From Verrucomicrobiia bacterium (GTDB taxonomy: Bacteria; Verrucomicrobiota; Verrucomicrobiia; Palsa-1439): a DNA stretch of 51,217 nucleotides. The translations under genes were made by a program, and so were the position numbers. This document shows, piece after piece, positions 7,421-15,062 of the stretch. Numbering within the stretch: the stretch's first letter is position 1; each line of letters begins with the position of its first letter. The stretch lies in the NCBI GenBank assembly GCA_035577545.1, contig DATLVI010000007.1, positions 1 through 51,217 of the forward strand, written 5' to 3'. Under the pieces are notes generated by a model that searched no databases, was not told the origin of the DNA, and was given only the letters and a program-made list of their open reading frames with translations.

Positions 7421-9088
7421 ATGTCTAATTCAATGGAGAAGCTATTTTCCGAGGTGAAGCAATTCACCGAGGGAATGCTTGTGAAAGGGCGCATCCTCGA
7501 GGTGCGCCCGAACGAAGTGTTGGTGGATATTGGTTACAAGTCCGAGGGCTCGATTTCGCTCTCGGAATTCGATGAGCCCGAAGCCGTCAAGCAGGGCGAC
7601 GAGATCGAGGTGCTGTTGGAAAGCCTCGAAGACGACGACGGCATGGTCGTGCTATCCTACGCCCGCGCTGAGCAGAAGAAGAACTGGGACCGCATCGTCA
7701 CGATTTGCACCGAGGGCGGCACCATCGACGGCAAAGTACGCGGCAAGGTCAAGGGCGGCCTGATGGTCAACATCGGCGTCGATGCCTTCCTCCCCGCCTC
7801 GCAGATTGACGTCATCCCCCCTCGCAATCTTGACGAGTACATGGGCAAGACTTTCAAATTCAAAGTCGTCAAGATCAACCAGGAGCGCCACAACATCGTT
7901 CTCTCGCGGCGCGAGCTGATTGAGCAGGAACGCGAGGACAAGCGGCGCACGCTGCTCTCGAGCATGCAGGTCGGCCAGATTCGCTCTGGCGCGGTGAAGA
8001 ACCTCACGGACTTCGGCGCGTTTATCGATCTCGATGGCCTCGATGGATTACTCCACATCACCGACATGAGCTGGGGCCGCATCAATCACCCCTCCGAGTT
8101 GCTCAAGGTCGGCGAGACCATTGAAGTCATGATCCTGGAAGTTGATCGCGAGAAGGAACGTGTTTCGCTCGGCCTCAAGCAGAGGAATCGCAATCCTTGG
8201 GACAACGTGGAAGTCAAATATCCCGTGGGCAGCAAGGTGCGCGGCAAGGTCGTTAGTGTGGTGCCTTACGGCGCGTTCGTACAGTTGGAGGACGGAGTTG
8301 AGGGCATGGTGCATGTCTCCGAGCTTTCGTGGACCAAACGCGTGGCGCGGGCTTCTGATGTATTGAAGGTGGGCGAGGAAATCGACGCCCTCGTGCTGGA
8401 AATCAAGCGCGAGGAGCAGAAAATATCCCTCGGCATCCGCCAACTCGAAGCGAATCCGTGGTCGCAGGTCCCGAAGAAATATCCACCGGGCACGAAGATC
8501 ACCGGCAAGGTCCGCAACCTCACGAATTTCGGCGCGTTTGTCGAAATCGAGGAAGGTATTGACGGCATGGTGCACGTCTCGGACATGTCGTGGTCGCGCA
8601 AGGTCACGAATCCGGCCGAACTGTTGAAAAAGGGCGAGACCGTCGACGCCGTCGTGCTGGAAGTGGACAGTGCCAACCAACGCGTTTCGCTCGGTATGAA
8701 ACAACTGGAAGAAGATCCGTGGCGGTCTATCGACCAGCGTTACAAGATGGGTGACCTCGTGAAGGGCAAGGTCGTCAAGCTCGCGTCGTTTGGCGCGTTC
8801 ATCGAGTTGCCCGACAAACTGGAAGGTCTTGTCCACATCTCGCAGATCAGCGAAGATCACATCGACAAGATCAAGAACGTCCTCAAGGTGGGCGACGATG
8901 TCAGCGCCCGCGTCATCAAGGTGGATGCTCCCGAGCGGCGCATCGGTCTCAGCATCAAGGCCGCGAACTACAGCAGCGACCAACTCGAAGCCGAGAAAGA
9001 GCAGTATGAGGCCGCGCTCAAGCCGGGCGAGGCCATCGTTGATCTCGAGCACGCGTTCGAGCAGGCCGAGGAGGAGAAAAACCAGTAG
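7421..9088 (+). CDS. rpsA: 30S ribosomal protein S1, six S1 domains
   Basis: Binds mRNA on the 30S subunit. Six consecutive S1 (OB-fold) repeats can be counted, starting near residues 18, 101, 185, 271, 357 and 444; repeats 3-6 carry the strong FGAF or YGAF ... G(L/M)(L/V)H(I/V)S signature. The frame is open upstream to 7325, but the ATG at 7421 (MSNSMEKLFSEV) fits the family and gives 555 residues, the normal full-length form. The spacing to an upstream GGAG is long. A strong terminator follows 25 bases after the stop. Confidence 0.95.
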   Translation: MSNSMEKLFSEVKQFTEGMLVKGRILEVRPNEVLVDIGYKSEGSISLSEFDEPEAVKQGDEIEVLLESLEDDDGMVVLSYARAEQKKNWDRIVTICTEGGTIDGKVRGKVKGGLMVNIGVDAFLPASQIDVIPPRNLDEYMGKTFKFKVVKINQERHNIVLSRRELIEQEREDKRRTLLSSMQVGQIRSGAVKNLTDFGAFIDLDGLDGLLHITDMSWGRINHPSELLKVGETIEVMILEVDREKERVSLGLKQRNRNPWDNVEVKYPVGSKVRGKVVSVVPYGAFVQLEDGVEGMVHVSELSWTKRVARASDVLKVGEEIDALVLEIKREEQKISLGIRQLEANPWSQVPKKYPPGTKITGKVRNLTNFGAFVEIEEGIDGMVHVSDMSWSRKVTNPAELLKKGETVDAVVLEVDSANQRVSLGMKQLEEDPWRSIDQRYKMGDLVKGKVVKLASFGAFIELPDKLEGLVHISQISEDHIDKIKNVLKVGDDVSARVIKVDAPERRIGLSIKAANYSSDQLEAEKEQYEAALKPGEAIVDLEHAFEQAEEEKNQ

Positions 9089-9113
9089 CCGTTTCGCCTC
9101 GAATCTAGTACAA

Positions 9114-9155
9114 GAAACCCAGCCCGGAATGTTTTCGGGCTGGGTTTCTGTTTTT
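9114..9155 (+). terminator. Rho-independent terminator of the tyrA-rpsA operon
   Basis: Perfect 13-bp stem GAAACCCAGCCCG / CGGGCTGGGTTTC (9114-9126 with 9136-9148), 9-base loop, then TGTTTTTG. It ends 8 bases before the tyrS start. Confidence 0.95.
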
Positions 9156-9162
9156 GCACTCA

Positions 9163-10347
9163 ATGAAGACCGCCGACGAACAACTGGATCTCCTCGCCCA
9201 GGGTTGTGAGAGCGTCGTCACGCGCGACGAGTTGAAGAGGAAGCTGGAGCAAGGCCGCCCGCTCCGTGTCAAACTCGGTTGCGATCCCACCGCGCCCGAT
9301 CTGCATCTTGGCCATAGCGTCGTGTTGCGCAAGCTCCGCCAGTTTCAAGACCTCGGCCACAAGGCTGTATTGATCATTGGTGATTACACTGCCCTCGTGG
9401 GTGACCCGACCGGCCAGAACAAGACGCGCCCCATGCTCAGCGAAGCCGACATCGAGCGCAACGCGAAGACATATTTCGATCAGGCAGGCAAGATTTTGGA
9501 CACGGCTCCTGACAAACTGGAGATTCGCCGTAACGGCGAATGGCTGGCAGGGATGCGCCTTGCGGATGTACTCAAGCTCATGAGCCAGATGAGCGTAGCA
9601 CGGATGTTGGAACGCGATACTTTTGAGAAACGCTACGAGGCCGATGTGACGATTGGCCTGCACGAGTTCCTTTACCCGCTCATGCAGGGATACGATTCCG
9701 TCATGATCAAGTCGGATGTCGAATTGGGCGGGACGGATCAGTTGTTCAACAATTTGGTGGGGCGTGATCTGCAACGGGACGCGGGCCAGGAGCCACAGGT
9801 TGTGATGATCCTCCCCATTCTCGAAGGACTCGATGGCGTCGAGAAGATGTCGAAGAGCAAAGGCAACTATATCGGCATCGGCGATACGCCCAAGGACATG
9901 TTCGGCAAGACCATGAGCATCGGCGATGAATTGATGTGGAAGTGGTACGCGCTTCTCATCGGTAAGACCCCGGCGGAAATTGCCGACTTGAAAAAGGGCC
10001 ATCCCATGGAGGCAAAGAAAGTCCTCGCCCATGCCATCGTGGCTCAATATCAGGATGCAGCGGCCGCGGATCACGCTCGCGAAGATTTTGAGAAGCAGTT
10101 TTCGAAGAAGGACCTCGCGGAAATCGCCGAGAACCTAGGCGTACCCGCCGGTGAGATAGGGATCGTGGAATTGGTGGAGAAGACGGGTAAATTCAAAAGC
10201 CGGGGCGATATTCGACGGATCATTCAACAAGGCGGCGTCTCCGTTGATGGGAATAAGATCACGGATGCCGGTGCCAAGGTTACCGTCCGTAGCGGCCAGA
10301 TCCTCAAGGCCGGCAAGTTGGTCGTCGTCAAGCTGACGGTTGCCTAA
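9163..10347 (+). CDS. tyrS: Tyrosyl-tRNA synthetase
   Basis: Class I synthetase charging tRNA-Tyr. The HIGH signature is LHLGHSVVL near residue 50, the specificity segment is YPLMQGYDSVMIKSDVELGGTDQ, and the KMSKS signature is present as EKMSKSKGNYIG. The last 60 residues form an S4-type RNA-binding domain (RGDIRRIIQQGGVSVDGNKI). I chose the ATG at 9163; a TTG at 9154 lies in the T-tract of the preceding terminator. No ribosome binding site is seen. Confidence 0.93.
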   Translation: MKTADEQLDLLAQGCESVVTRDELKRKLEQGRPLRVKLGCDPTAPDLHLGHSVVLRKLRQFQDLGHKAVLIIGDYTALVGDPTGQNKTRPMLSEADIERNAKTYFDQAGKILDTAPDKLEIRRNGEWLAGMRLADVLKLMSQMSVARMLERDTFEKRYEADVTIGLHEFLYPLMQGYDSVMIKSDVELGGTDQLFNNLVGRDLQRDAGQEPQVVMILPILEGLDGVEKMSKSKGNYIGIGDTPKDMFGKTMSIGDELMWKWYALLIGKTPAEIADLKKGHPMEAKKVLAHAIVAQYQDAAAADHAREDFEKQFSKKDLAEIAENLGVPAGEIGIVELVEKTGKFKSRGDIRRIIQQGGVSVDGNKITDAGAKVTVRSGQILKAGKLVVVKLTVA

Positions 10348-10368
10348 CGCTTCTCTTTGCCGTACACT
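10340..10368 (+). promoter_or_regulatory. Promoter of tRNA-Pro
   Basis: TTGCCT (10340-10345), 17 bases, TACACT (10363-10368). The predicted start near 10375 would leave a 5-7 base tRNA leader. The -35 overlaps the end of tyrS. Confidence 0.65.
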
Positions 10369-10380
10369 TCCTGACTCGAC

Positions 10381-10459
10381 CGGGACGTAGCTCAGCTTGG
10401 ATTAGAGCGCCTGCCTTGGGCGCAGGAGGTCGCAGGTTCAAATCCTGTCGTCCCGACCA
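10381..10459 (+). tRNA. tRNA-Pro (anticodon TGG)
   Basis: Complete cloverleaf. The acceptor stem CGGGACG (10381-10387) pairs with CGTCCCG (10449-10455), then A and an encoded CCA. The D arm is GCTC...GAGC, the anticodon stem CCTGC / GCAGG encloses the loop CTTGGGC (anticodon TGG), and the T arm is GCAGG-TTCAAAT-CCTGT. Six T residues follow directly and may end transcription. Confidence 0.97.
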
Positions 10460-10471
10460 TTTTTTCTAACT

Positions 10472-11104
10472 ATGTCGTTTATGAAAACGGCTTTTCTGAT
10501 TCTCAGCATTCTTTTGTCATCAGTCCCGCTTGGCGTTACCGCGACGGCAGCGGCGGGTGCGGATGGATTTGCCGCGGTCTTCAACGGGCTGAATCTCGAT
10601 GGCTGGAAAATGCAGGGGCACGCTTCGTGGAAAGCCGATCGCGGTGAAATCGTGGGCCAGCCGGACCCGGGCCAGAATACGGATTGCTGGCTCTTCAGCG
10701 AGGTAGAATGGACCGACTTTACGTTGGAGGTGGAGTTCAAGGTCCCGGAAAAGTGCAATAGCGGAATTGCAATCCGCATGCCCAAAGAAGCGACGGGCGA
10801 CCCCGATATGTACGGGTATGAAGTCCAGATCTCCGATGCGCCGGGGAGAAAGCCGACCGGTAGCGTGTTGCATCATGTGGATTCCAAAATCAACAACGTC
10901 CACGAACCGAATGAGTGGAACCGTATGTCGATCACTTGTGAGAGAGATCACATTGTGGTTCGTCTCAACGGACGGTTGGTGGTGGACACAAAAGAGACCG
11001 GCTCCAAGCGTGGAAGAATTGGGATGCAGATCGCCAAGGGCGAGGAATTTGCCAATCAGGAAGTGCGGTTTCGAAATATCCGGATCAAGAACCTCGCGCC
11101 TTAA
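10472..11104 (+). CDS. Secreted DUF1080 (3-keto-disaccharide hydrolase-like) protein
   Basis: An N-terminal signal peptide (MSFMKTAFLILSILLSSVPLG...) is followed by FNGLNLDGWKM, CNSGIAIRMP, YGYEVQI, EWNRMSITCERDHIVVRLNGRLVVD and a final RFRNIRIKNL. This is the concanavalin-like DUF1080 fold, common in Verrucomicrobia and Planctomycetes, with reported 3-keto-glycoside hydrolase activity in some members. ATG 10472 or 10481 could be used; there is no ribosome binding site. The gene starts 12 bases after the tRNA, so co-transcription is possible. Confidence 0.85.
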   Translation: MSFMKTAFLILSILLSSVPLGVTATAAAGADGFAAVFNGLNLDGWKMQGHASWKADRGEIVGQPDPGQNTDCWLFSEVEWTDFTLEVEFKVPEKCNSGIAIRMPKEATGDPDMYGYEVQISDAPGRKPTGSVLHHVDSKINNVHEPNEWNRMSITCERDHIVVRLNGRLVVDTKETGSKRGRIGMQIAKGEEFANQEVRFRNIRIKNLAP

Positions 11105-11123
11105 CCGGCTCCAATCCTTCCGC

Positions 11124-11153
11124 TTGCCCTGCCCCACCGAGCGCACGTACATT
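11124..11153 (+). promoter_or_regulatory. Promoter of the NmrA-like gene, predicted leaderless
   Basis: TTGCCC (11124-11129), 18 bases, TACATT (11148-11153). The -10 ends 8 bases before the ATG at 11162. The 18 bases from 11113 are identical to those from 12095 in front of the CBS gene. Confidence 0.65.
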
Positions 11154-11161
11154 GCGACAAC

Positions 11162-12052
11162 ATGAAATCCCACGGCAAAAGGCAGGCTTTCGCGATCACC
11201 GGAATTACGGGTCAGGTTGGCGGCGTTGTTGCGCACGCATTGTTGGCGGCTGGTCACACGGTACGGGCGGTAGTGCGTAGCGCGGAAAAGGGGAAGATTT
11301 GGGCGGAGCAGGGATGTGAGATTGCTCTGGCGGAGATGAACGATGGCAAGGCGCTGCAGGTTGCATTCACGGGAACGGATGGTGTGTTCGTTCTGTTGCC
11401 ACCGAATTTTGCGCCTTCGCCGGGCTTTCCGGAAACGACAGCCATCGTCGCTGAATTGAACAAAGCTCTTGCGGCGGCGCGCCCCGGCCGGGTTGTCTGT
11501 CTCTCGACGATTGGCGCACAAGCGAGCCAGGCAAACCTGCTCACTCAATTACGAATCATGGAGCAAGTGTTGGGACTGCTGGCCATGCCGGTGGCATTTC
11601 TTCGTGCTGCCTGGTTTATGGAGAACGCCGCGTGGGATGTCGAACCGGCGATGAAAACCGGAGTGATTCCAAGTTTTCTTCAACCGTTGGATAAACTCTT
11701 TCCGATGGTCGCCACGGCGGACGTCGGACGCGTTGCCGCCGAATTGCTGCAGGAGGAGTGGAACGGGAAGAAAGTGGTCGAGCTTGAAGGACCGCGCCGC
11801 GTCGCGCCGAATGATATCGGGGCAACCTTTTCACAAATTCTGGGTCGGTCGGTAAAAATGGAGGCTGTTCCACGGGAACAATGGGAAACGCTCTTCAAAA
11901 GGCAAGGCATGACTGACCCCACGCCGCGAATGAGAATGCTGGATGGCTTCAACGAGGGCTGGATTGAGTTCGAGGGCGGCGAGGCTGGCTCCGTCAAGGG
12001 CGTTATCCCCCTCGCGACGGTCCTCAAAGAACTCGTGAAGCGCAAGAAGTGA
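11162..12052 (+). CDS. NmrA-family NAD(P)-binding protein
   Basis: Atypical short-chain dehydrogenase fold: FAITGITGQVGGVVAHALL is the glycine-rich dinucleotide motif, and AVVRSAEKG follows the second strand. FVLLPPNF, VCLSTIGAQ and AFLRAAWFMEN are typical NmrA/NAD-dependent epimerase-like segments. The usual YxxxK catalytic pair is not evident, so it may be a redox sensor or quinone/flavin reductase-like protein. 296 residues, probably transcribed alone from the promoter at 11124. Confidence 0.8.
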   Translation: MKSHGKRQAFAITGITGQVGGVVAHALLAAGHTVRAVVRSAEKGKIWAEQGCEIALAEMNDGKALQVAFTGTDGVFVLLPPNFAPSPGFPETTAIVAELNKALAAARPGRVVCLSTIGAQASQANLLTQLRIMEQVLGLLAMPVAFLRAAWFMENAAWDVEPAMKTGVIPSFLQPLDKLFPMVATADVGRVAAELLQEEWNGKKVVELEGPRRVAPNDIGATFSQILGRSVKMEAVPREQWETLFKRQGMTDPTPRMRMLDGFNEGWIEFEGGEAGSVKGVIPLATVLKELVKRKK

Positions 12053-12105
12053 AGTTACTTTATCTCACCTGCGAAAGACCACGCCGTTAATATTAATCCT
12101 TCCGC

Positions 12106-12135
12106 TTGCCCTTCCCTACCAGGGGCGGGTACACT
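12106..12135 (+). promoter_or_regulatory. Promoter of the CBS-domain gene
   Basis: TTGCCC (12106-12111), 18 bases, TACACT (12130-12135). The upstream 18 bases, AATCCTTCCGCTTGCCCT, match the promoter at 11124 exactly. The expected leader is about 24 bases and carries GGAGG. Confidence 0.7.
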
Positions 12136-12165
12136 ATCGACAGACGGGCAACGGAGGATTCTTTC

Positions 12166-12612
12166 ATGCACACGGTCAAGGAACTGTTGCGGGAGAAAGG
12201 TAATGAGGTCTGGACCATTGCGCCGAAGGTCACGGTGTACGAGGCGCTCGAGCTGATGGCCACGAAGAACATCGGCGCGTTGGTGGTTATCGAGCAGGGA
12301 AATGTCGCGGGGATCTTCACGGAACGCGATTACGCCCGCAAAGTCGTCCTCAAAGGCCGATCTTCCAAGACCACGACGGTGGGGGAGTTGATGATCACGG
12401 ATGTCCTGTACGTCAGTCCCGACGATACAATCGAGAACTGCATGGCGCTCATGACCGACAAACGTCTGCGCCATTTGCCGGTCATGGATAACGGCCGGTT
12501 GGGTGGGATCGTTTCCATCGGCGACATTGTGCGAGTGATCATCTCCGAGCGCGAGTTCACGATCCGCGAACTCGAGCGCTACATCACCGGGGGGCACAGC
12601 TCGCTCGCGTAG
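12166..12612 (+). CDS. Tandem CBS-domain protein
   Basis: Two CBS motifs fill the 148-residue protein: first VWTIAPKVTVYEALELMATKNIGALVVIEQGNVAGIFTERDYARK, then VLYVSPDDTIENCMALMTDKRLRHLPVMDNGRLGGIVSIGDIVR. Such pairs bind adenosine nucleotides and act as energy sensors. The ATG at 12166 has GGAGG at 8 bases spacing; the frame upstream of it is the promoter itself. There is no fused enzymatic domain, so the partner is unknown. Confidence 0.9.
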   Translation: MHTVKELLREKGNEVWTIAPKVTVYEALELMATKNIGALVVIEQGNVAGIFTERDYARKVVLKGRSSKTTTVGELMITDVLYVSPDDTIENCMALMTDKRLRHLPVMDNGRLGGIVSIGDIVRVIISEREFTIRELERYITGGHSSLA

Positions 12613-12613
12613 T

Positions 12614-14092
12614 TCAAAGGTTGCGGGGCTTGAAGAACTTGTAGTTGGGCAGGCGCGTGTCATCAGGAACAAAGATCGCCGCAGAGCGCGCGGGGATGTC
12701 CAACCTGAGGTTGCCTGCTTCCATATTGACCACCTGCGACGGCTCCAGCAGGTTTTTCATGGGCAGCGCGTGATAGAGATGCGAATGCGGTGTGAAGACG
12801 ATCTGGCGCAACGGTTGCGTCGCATTGTTGATCACGACCAGGGCGACTTCGTTGATCCTGTCTGTGTGGCGGAGGAAAACCAAGGCATCTCCGTCAAGTT
12901 TTTGTCCGAGCACGGTGAGCTTGCCCTGTCGCAGGGCTGGGTGTGTTTGGCGAATCTCGATGATCCTCTTGTAAAACTCCAGCGTCTCCCCGTCCCAGCG
13001 CTTCTGATCCCAAATCATGGGACGGCGGCAATCCGGATCGTGCCCACCGTCCATGCCAATTTCTTCGCCGTAGTAGAGAAACGGGACACCGGGTAGAGTA
13101 AATTGCGCGACCACAGCGAGCCTTCGCTGGGCGGTATCGTGGATCGTCCAGCGCAACCGGGGCGTGTCGTGGCTCGACAGCATGTTCCAGGATTGAGTCG
13201 CGCCGGCGTGGCCGTAACCGTCGTGATATTCCCCAGCGGCATGGTTCATCTGGCGCGCCGAAACTTCCCCGCCCAACCAGCCGAGCACCGCGTCGCGGAA
13301 GTAATAGTTCATCACCCCGTGAAAGACCTGGTCGCCATTGCACCAATCGCCCGCGTAGCACATCACTTCGCCCAGCAGCACGGCATCCGGGAAACGCTGG
13401 CGGATTCCCTTTCGCATTTCACGCACGGTCTTGAGACCGACATCCACCGCCACATCAAAACGCCAGCCGTCGATGCCCATTTCGAGATACTTGTGGAGCA
13501 CGCTATTTTTGCCTCGAAACAGCAACTTCTGCAGTGCCTCGTTCAACAGATTTAACTCAGGCATGTGCCGATGGCCGCGCCAACATTCGTATTCGCCGGA
13601 CTTCTGGAACGTGAAAAAATCCTTGTACGGTTTCTCACCGCGCCGCGCCGCTGGGAACCAGGGATGGCTGTCACTGACGTGATTGAGCACAGCATCGAGA
13701 ACGAGTCGCATCTTCCGCCGCTTCAACTCGCGGATCAACTGCTTGAGTGCTTTCTCCCCGCCAAATTGCGGGTCGATGGTGAAGAAGTCGGTGGTGTCAT
13801 ACTTGTGGTTCGACGGCGCGATGAAGATCGGGGTGAGATACAGCGCCGTGACCCCGAGGTCCTGGATGTAGTCGAGACGTTCGGTGATCCCCATCAGGTC
13901 GCCGCCGAAGAAATCCTTTCCGCGCGAGGGGTTCTCTGGCATCTCGTCCCAGCGGCGGCGCGAAGACCCGGGAGCATCGTAAAAGGGCAGTGCCAGCTTC
14001 GACTCCGACGTATGCGGTTTGCCAATGGCAAATCGGTCGGGGAAAATTTGGTAGGTCACCTGATCGGCCATCCAAAGCGGATCGTTCTTCAT
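12614..14092 (-). CDS. GH13 alpha-amylase family (maltogenic amylase / cyclomaltodextrinase-like)
   Basis: The TIM-barrel catalytic set is complete: DAVLNHVSDSHPWF (region I), DGWRFDVAVDV (nucleophile Asp), LLGEVM (acid/base Glu) and LSSHDTPR (transition-state Asp). FGGDLMGITERLDYIQDLGVTALYLTPIF is typical of the neopullulanase/cyclomaltodextrinase subgroup. No signal peptide, so it probably acts on intracellular malto-oligosaccharides. I chose ATG 14092 (MKNDPLWMADQVTYQIFPDRF); the frame to 14143 would run into the divergent gene. No N-terminal starch-binding domain is present. The gene is predicted leaderless. Confidence 0.9.
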   Translation of the reverse strand: MKNDPLWMADQVTYQIFPDRFAIGKPHTSESKLALPFYDAPGSSRRRWDEMPENPSRGKDFFGGDLMGITERLDYIQDLGVTALYLTPIFIAPSNHKYDTTDFFTIDPQFGGEKALKQLIRELKRRKMRLVLDAVLNHVSDSHPWFPAARRGEKPYKDFFTFQKSGEYECWRGHRHMPELNLLNEALQKLLFRGKNSVLHKYLEMGIDGWRFDVAVDVGLKTVREMRKGIRQRFPDAVLLGEVMCYAGDWCNGDQVFHGVMNYYFRDAVLGWLGGEVSARQMNHAAGEYHDGYGHAGATQSWNMLSSHDTPRLRWTIHDTAQRRLAVVAQFTLPGVPFLYYGEEIGMDGGHDPDCRRPMIWDQKRWDGETLEFYKRIIEIRQTHPALRQGKLTVLGQKLDGDALVFLRHTDRINEVALVVINNATQPLRQIVFTPHSHLYHALPMKNLLEPSQVVNMEAGNLRLDIPARSAAIFVPDDTRLPNYKFFKPRNL

Positions 14093-14100
14093 GGCGCGGG

Positions 14101-14129
14101 ATTGTAGGAGTTGTGGTAGGCTCGCGCAA
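14101..14129 (-). promoter_or_regulatory. Promoter of the GH13 gene, predicted leaderless
   Basis: Minus strand TTGCGC (14129-14124), 17 bases, TACAAT (14106-14101). The -10 ends 8 bases before the ATG at 14092. The -35 overlaps the start codon of the divergent exporter gene. Confidence 0.6.
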
Positions 14130-15061
14130 TGCGCGAATCGCAAAACCGATCCGGGACACCCCCGCGCTGGCAGGTCATGATGGCCTTCGCGGCGGTCTAT
14201 CTCATTTGGGGATCGACGTACCTCGGCATCCGTGTGGCGGTCGAAACCATCCCGCCGTTCTCGATGGCAGGCTCGCGCGCGCTGGTAGCCGGCGCATTAC
14301 TTTACATTTGGGCCCGAGTGCGCGGAGCGGCGCGCCCGGAAGCCATCCATTGGCGTGAAGCGGCCATCGTGGGCGGATTCTTACTGCTGGGGGGGAACGG
14401 ATTACTGAGTTGGGCCGAGCAACAAGTGCCCTCCGGGGTCAGCGCGCTAATCATCGGCTCGGTCCCTTTGTGGATGGTGCTGCTGGAATGGCTCTGGCAC
14501 AGCGGGCCGCGGCCAACGGTGGGCACTGTTTCGGGGCTTATCGTGGGATTCGCCGGCCTCGGCTTTCTCGTGGCCCCCGGCAAGTTGGGAAATGGGACGC
14601 AGGTCAATCTCTCCGGTACGGCCGCGCTCCTGCTGGCGGCATTTTTTTGGGCCATCGGCTCATTGTACTCGCGGCGGGCGCTACTGCCGTCGTCGCAGTT
14701 GCTCGGCGCGGCGATGGAAATGATCGGGGGAGGCGTTTTGCTGTTGGTGGTGGGCGCCGCGCTTGACGAATGGAAGCATTTTACGTTCGCCCATGTGACA
14801 GTCCACTCGGCCATCGCTTGGGTCTATCTCTCGGTGGTTGGATCGCTGATTGGCTTCACCGCGTATGTGTGGCTCCTGAAAGCCACGACACCGGCGCGGG
14901 CTTCCACATATGCATATGTCAATCCCGTGGTCGCGGTATTCCTTGGTTGGGCACTGGTTGGCGAACCGATTACGCCCCGCATGTTGTTCGCGGCCCTGGC
15001 GATCATCCTGGCGGTTGTGATCATCGTGACGCGCTCCAAGGAAGTGCCGACGGAAACCTGA
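14129..15061 (+). CDS. EamA-family (DMT superfamily) transporter
   Basis: About ten hydrophobic helices in two EamA halves (roughly residues 15-140 and 160-300). The opening AAVYLIWGSTYLGIRVAVETIPPFSMAGSRALVAG and the later YAYVNPVVAVFLGW are strongly like the YedA subgroup of inner-membrane drug/metabolite exporters. The substrate is unknown. It is divergent from the GH13 gene with only 36 bases between the two start codons. Confidence 0.88.
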   Translation: MRESQNRSGTPPRWQVMMAFAAVYLIWGSTYLGIRVAVETIPPFSMAGSRALVAGALLYIWARVRGAARPEAIHWREAAIVGGFLLLGGNGLLSWAEQQVPSGVSALIIGSVPLWMVLLEWLWHSGPRPTVGTVSGLIVGFAGLGFLVAPGKLGNGTQVNLSGTAALLLAAFFWAIGSLYSRRALLPSSQLLGAAMEMIGGGVLLLVVGAALDEWKHFTFAHVTVHSAIAWVYLSVVGSLIGFTAYVWLLKATTPARASTYAYVNPVVAVFLGWALVGEPITPRMLFAALAIILAVVIIVTRSKEVPTET

Positions 15062-15062
15062 G

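Noticed and set aside
8048-9163. 371-codon minus-strand frame across rpsA
   Set aside because: Antisense shadow of the six S1 repeats; its apparent repeats (HVGDVHHAV-like) mirror the real repeats.
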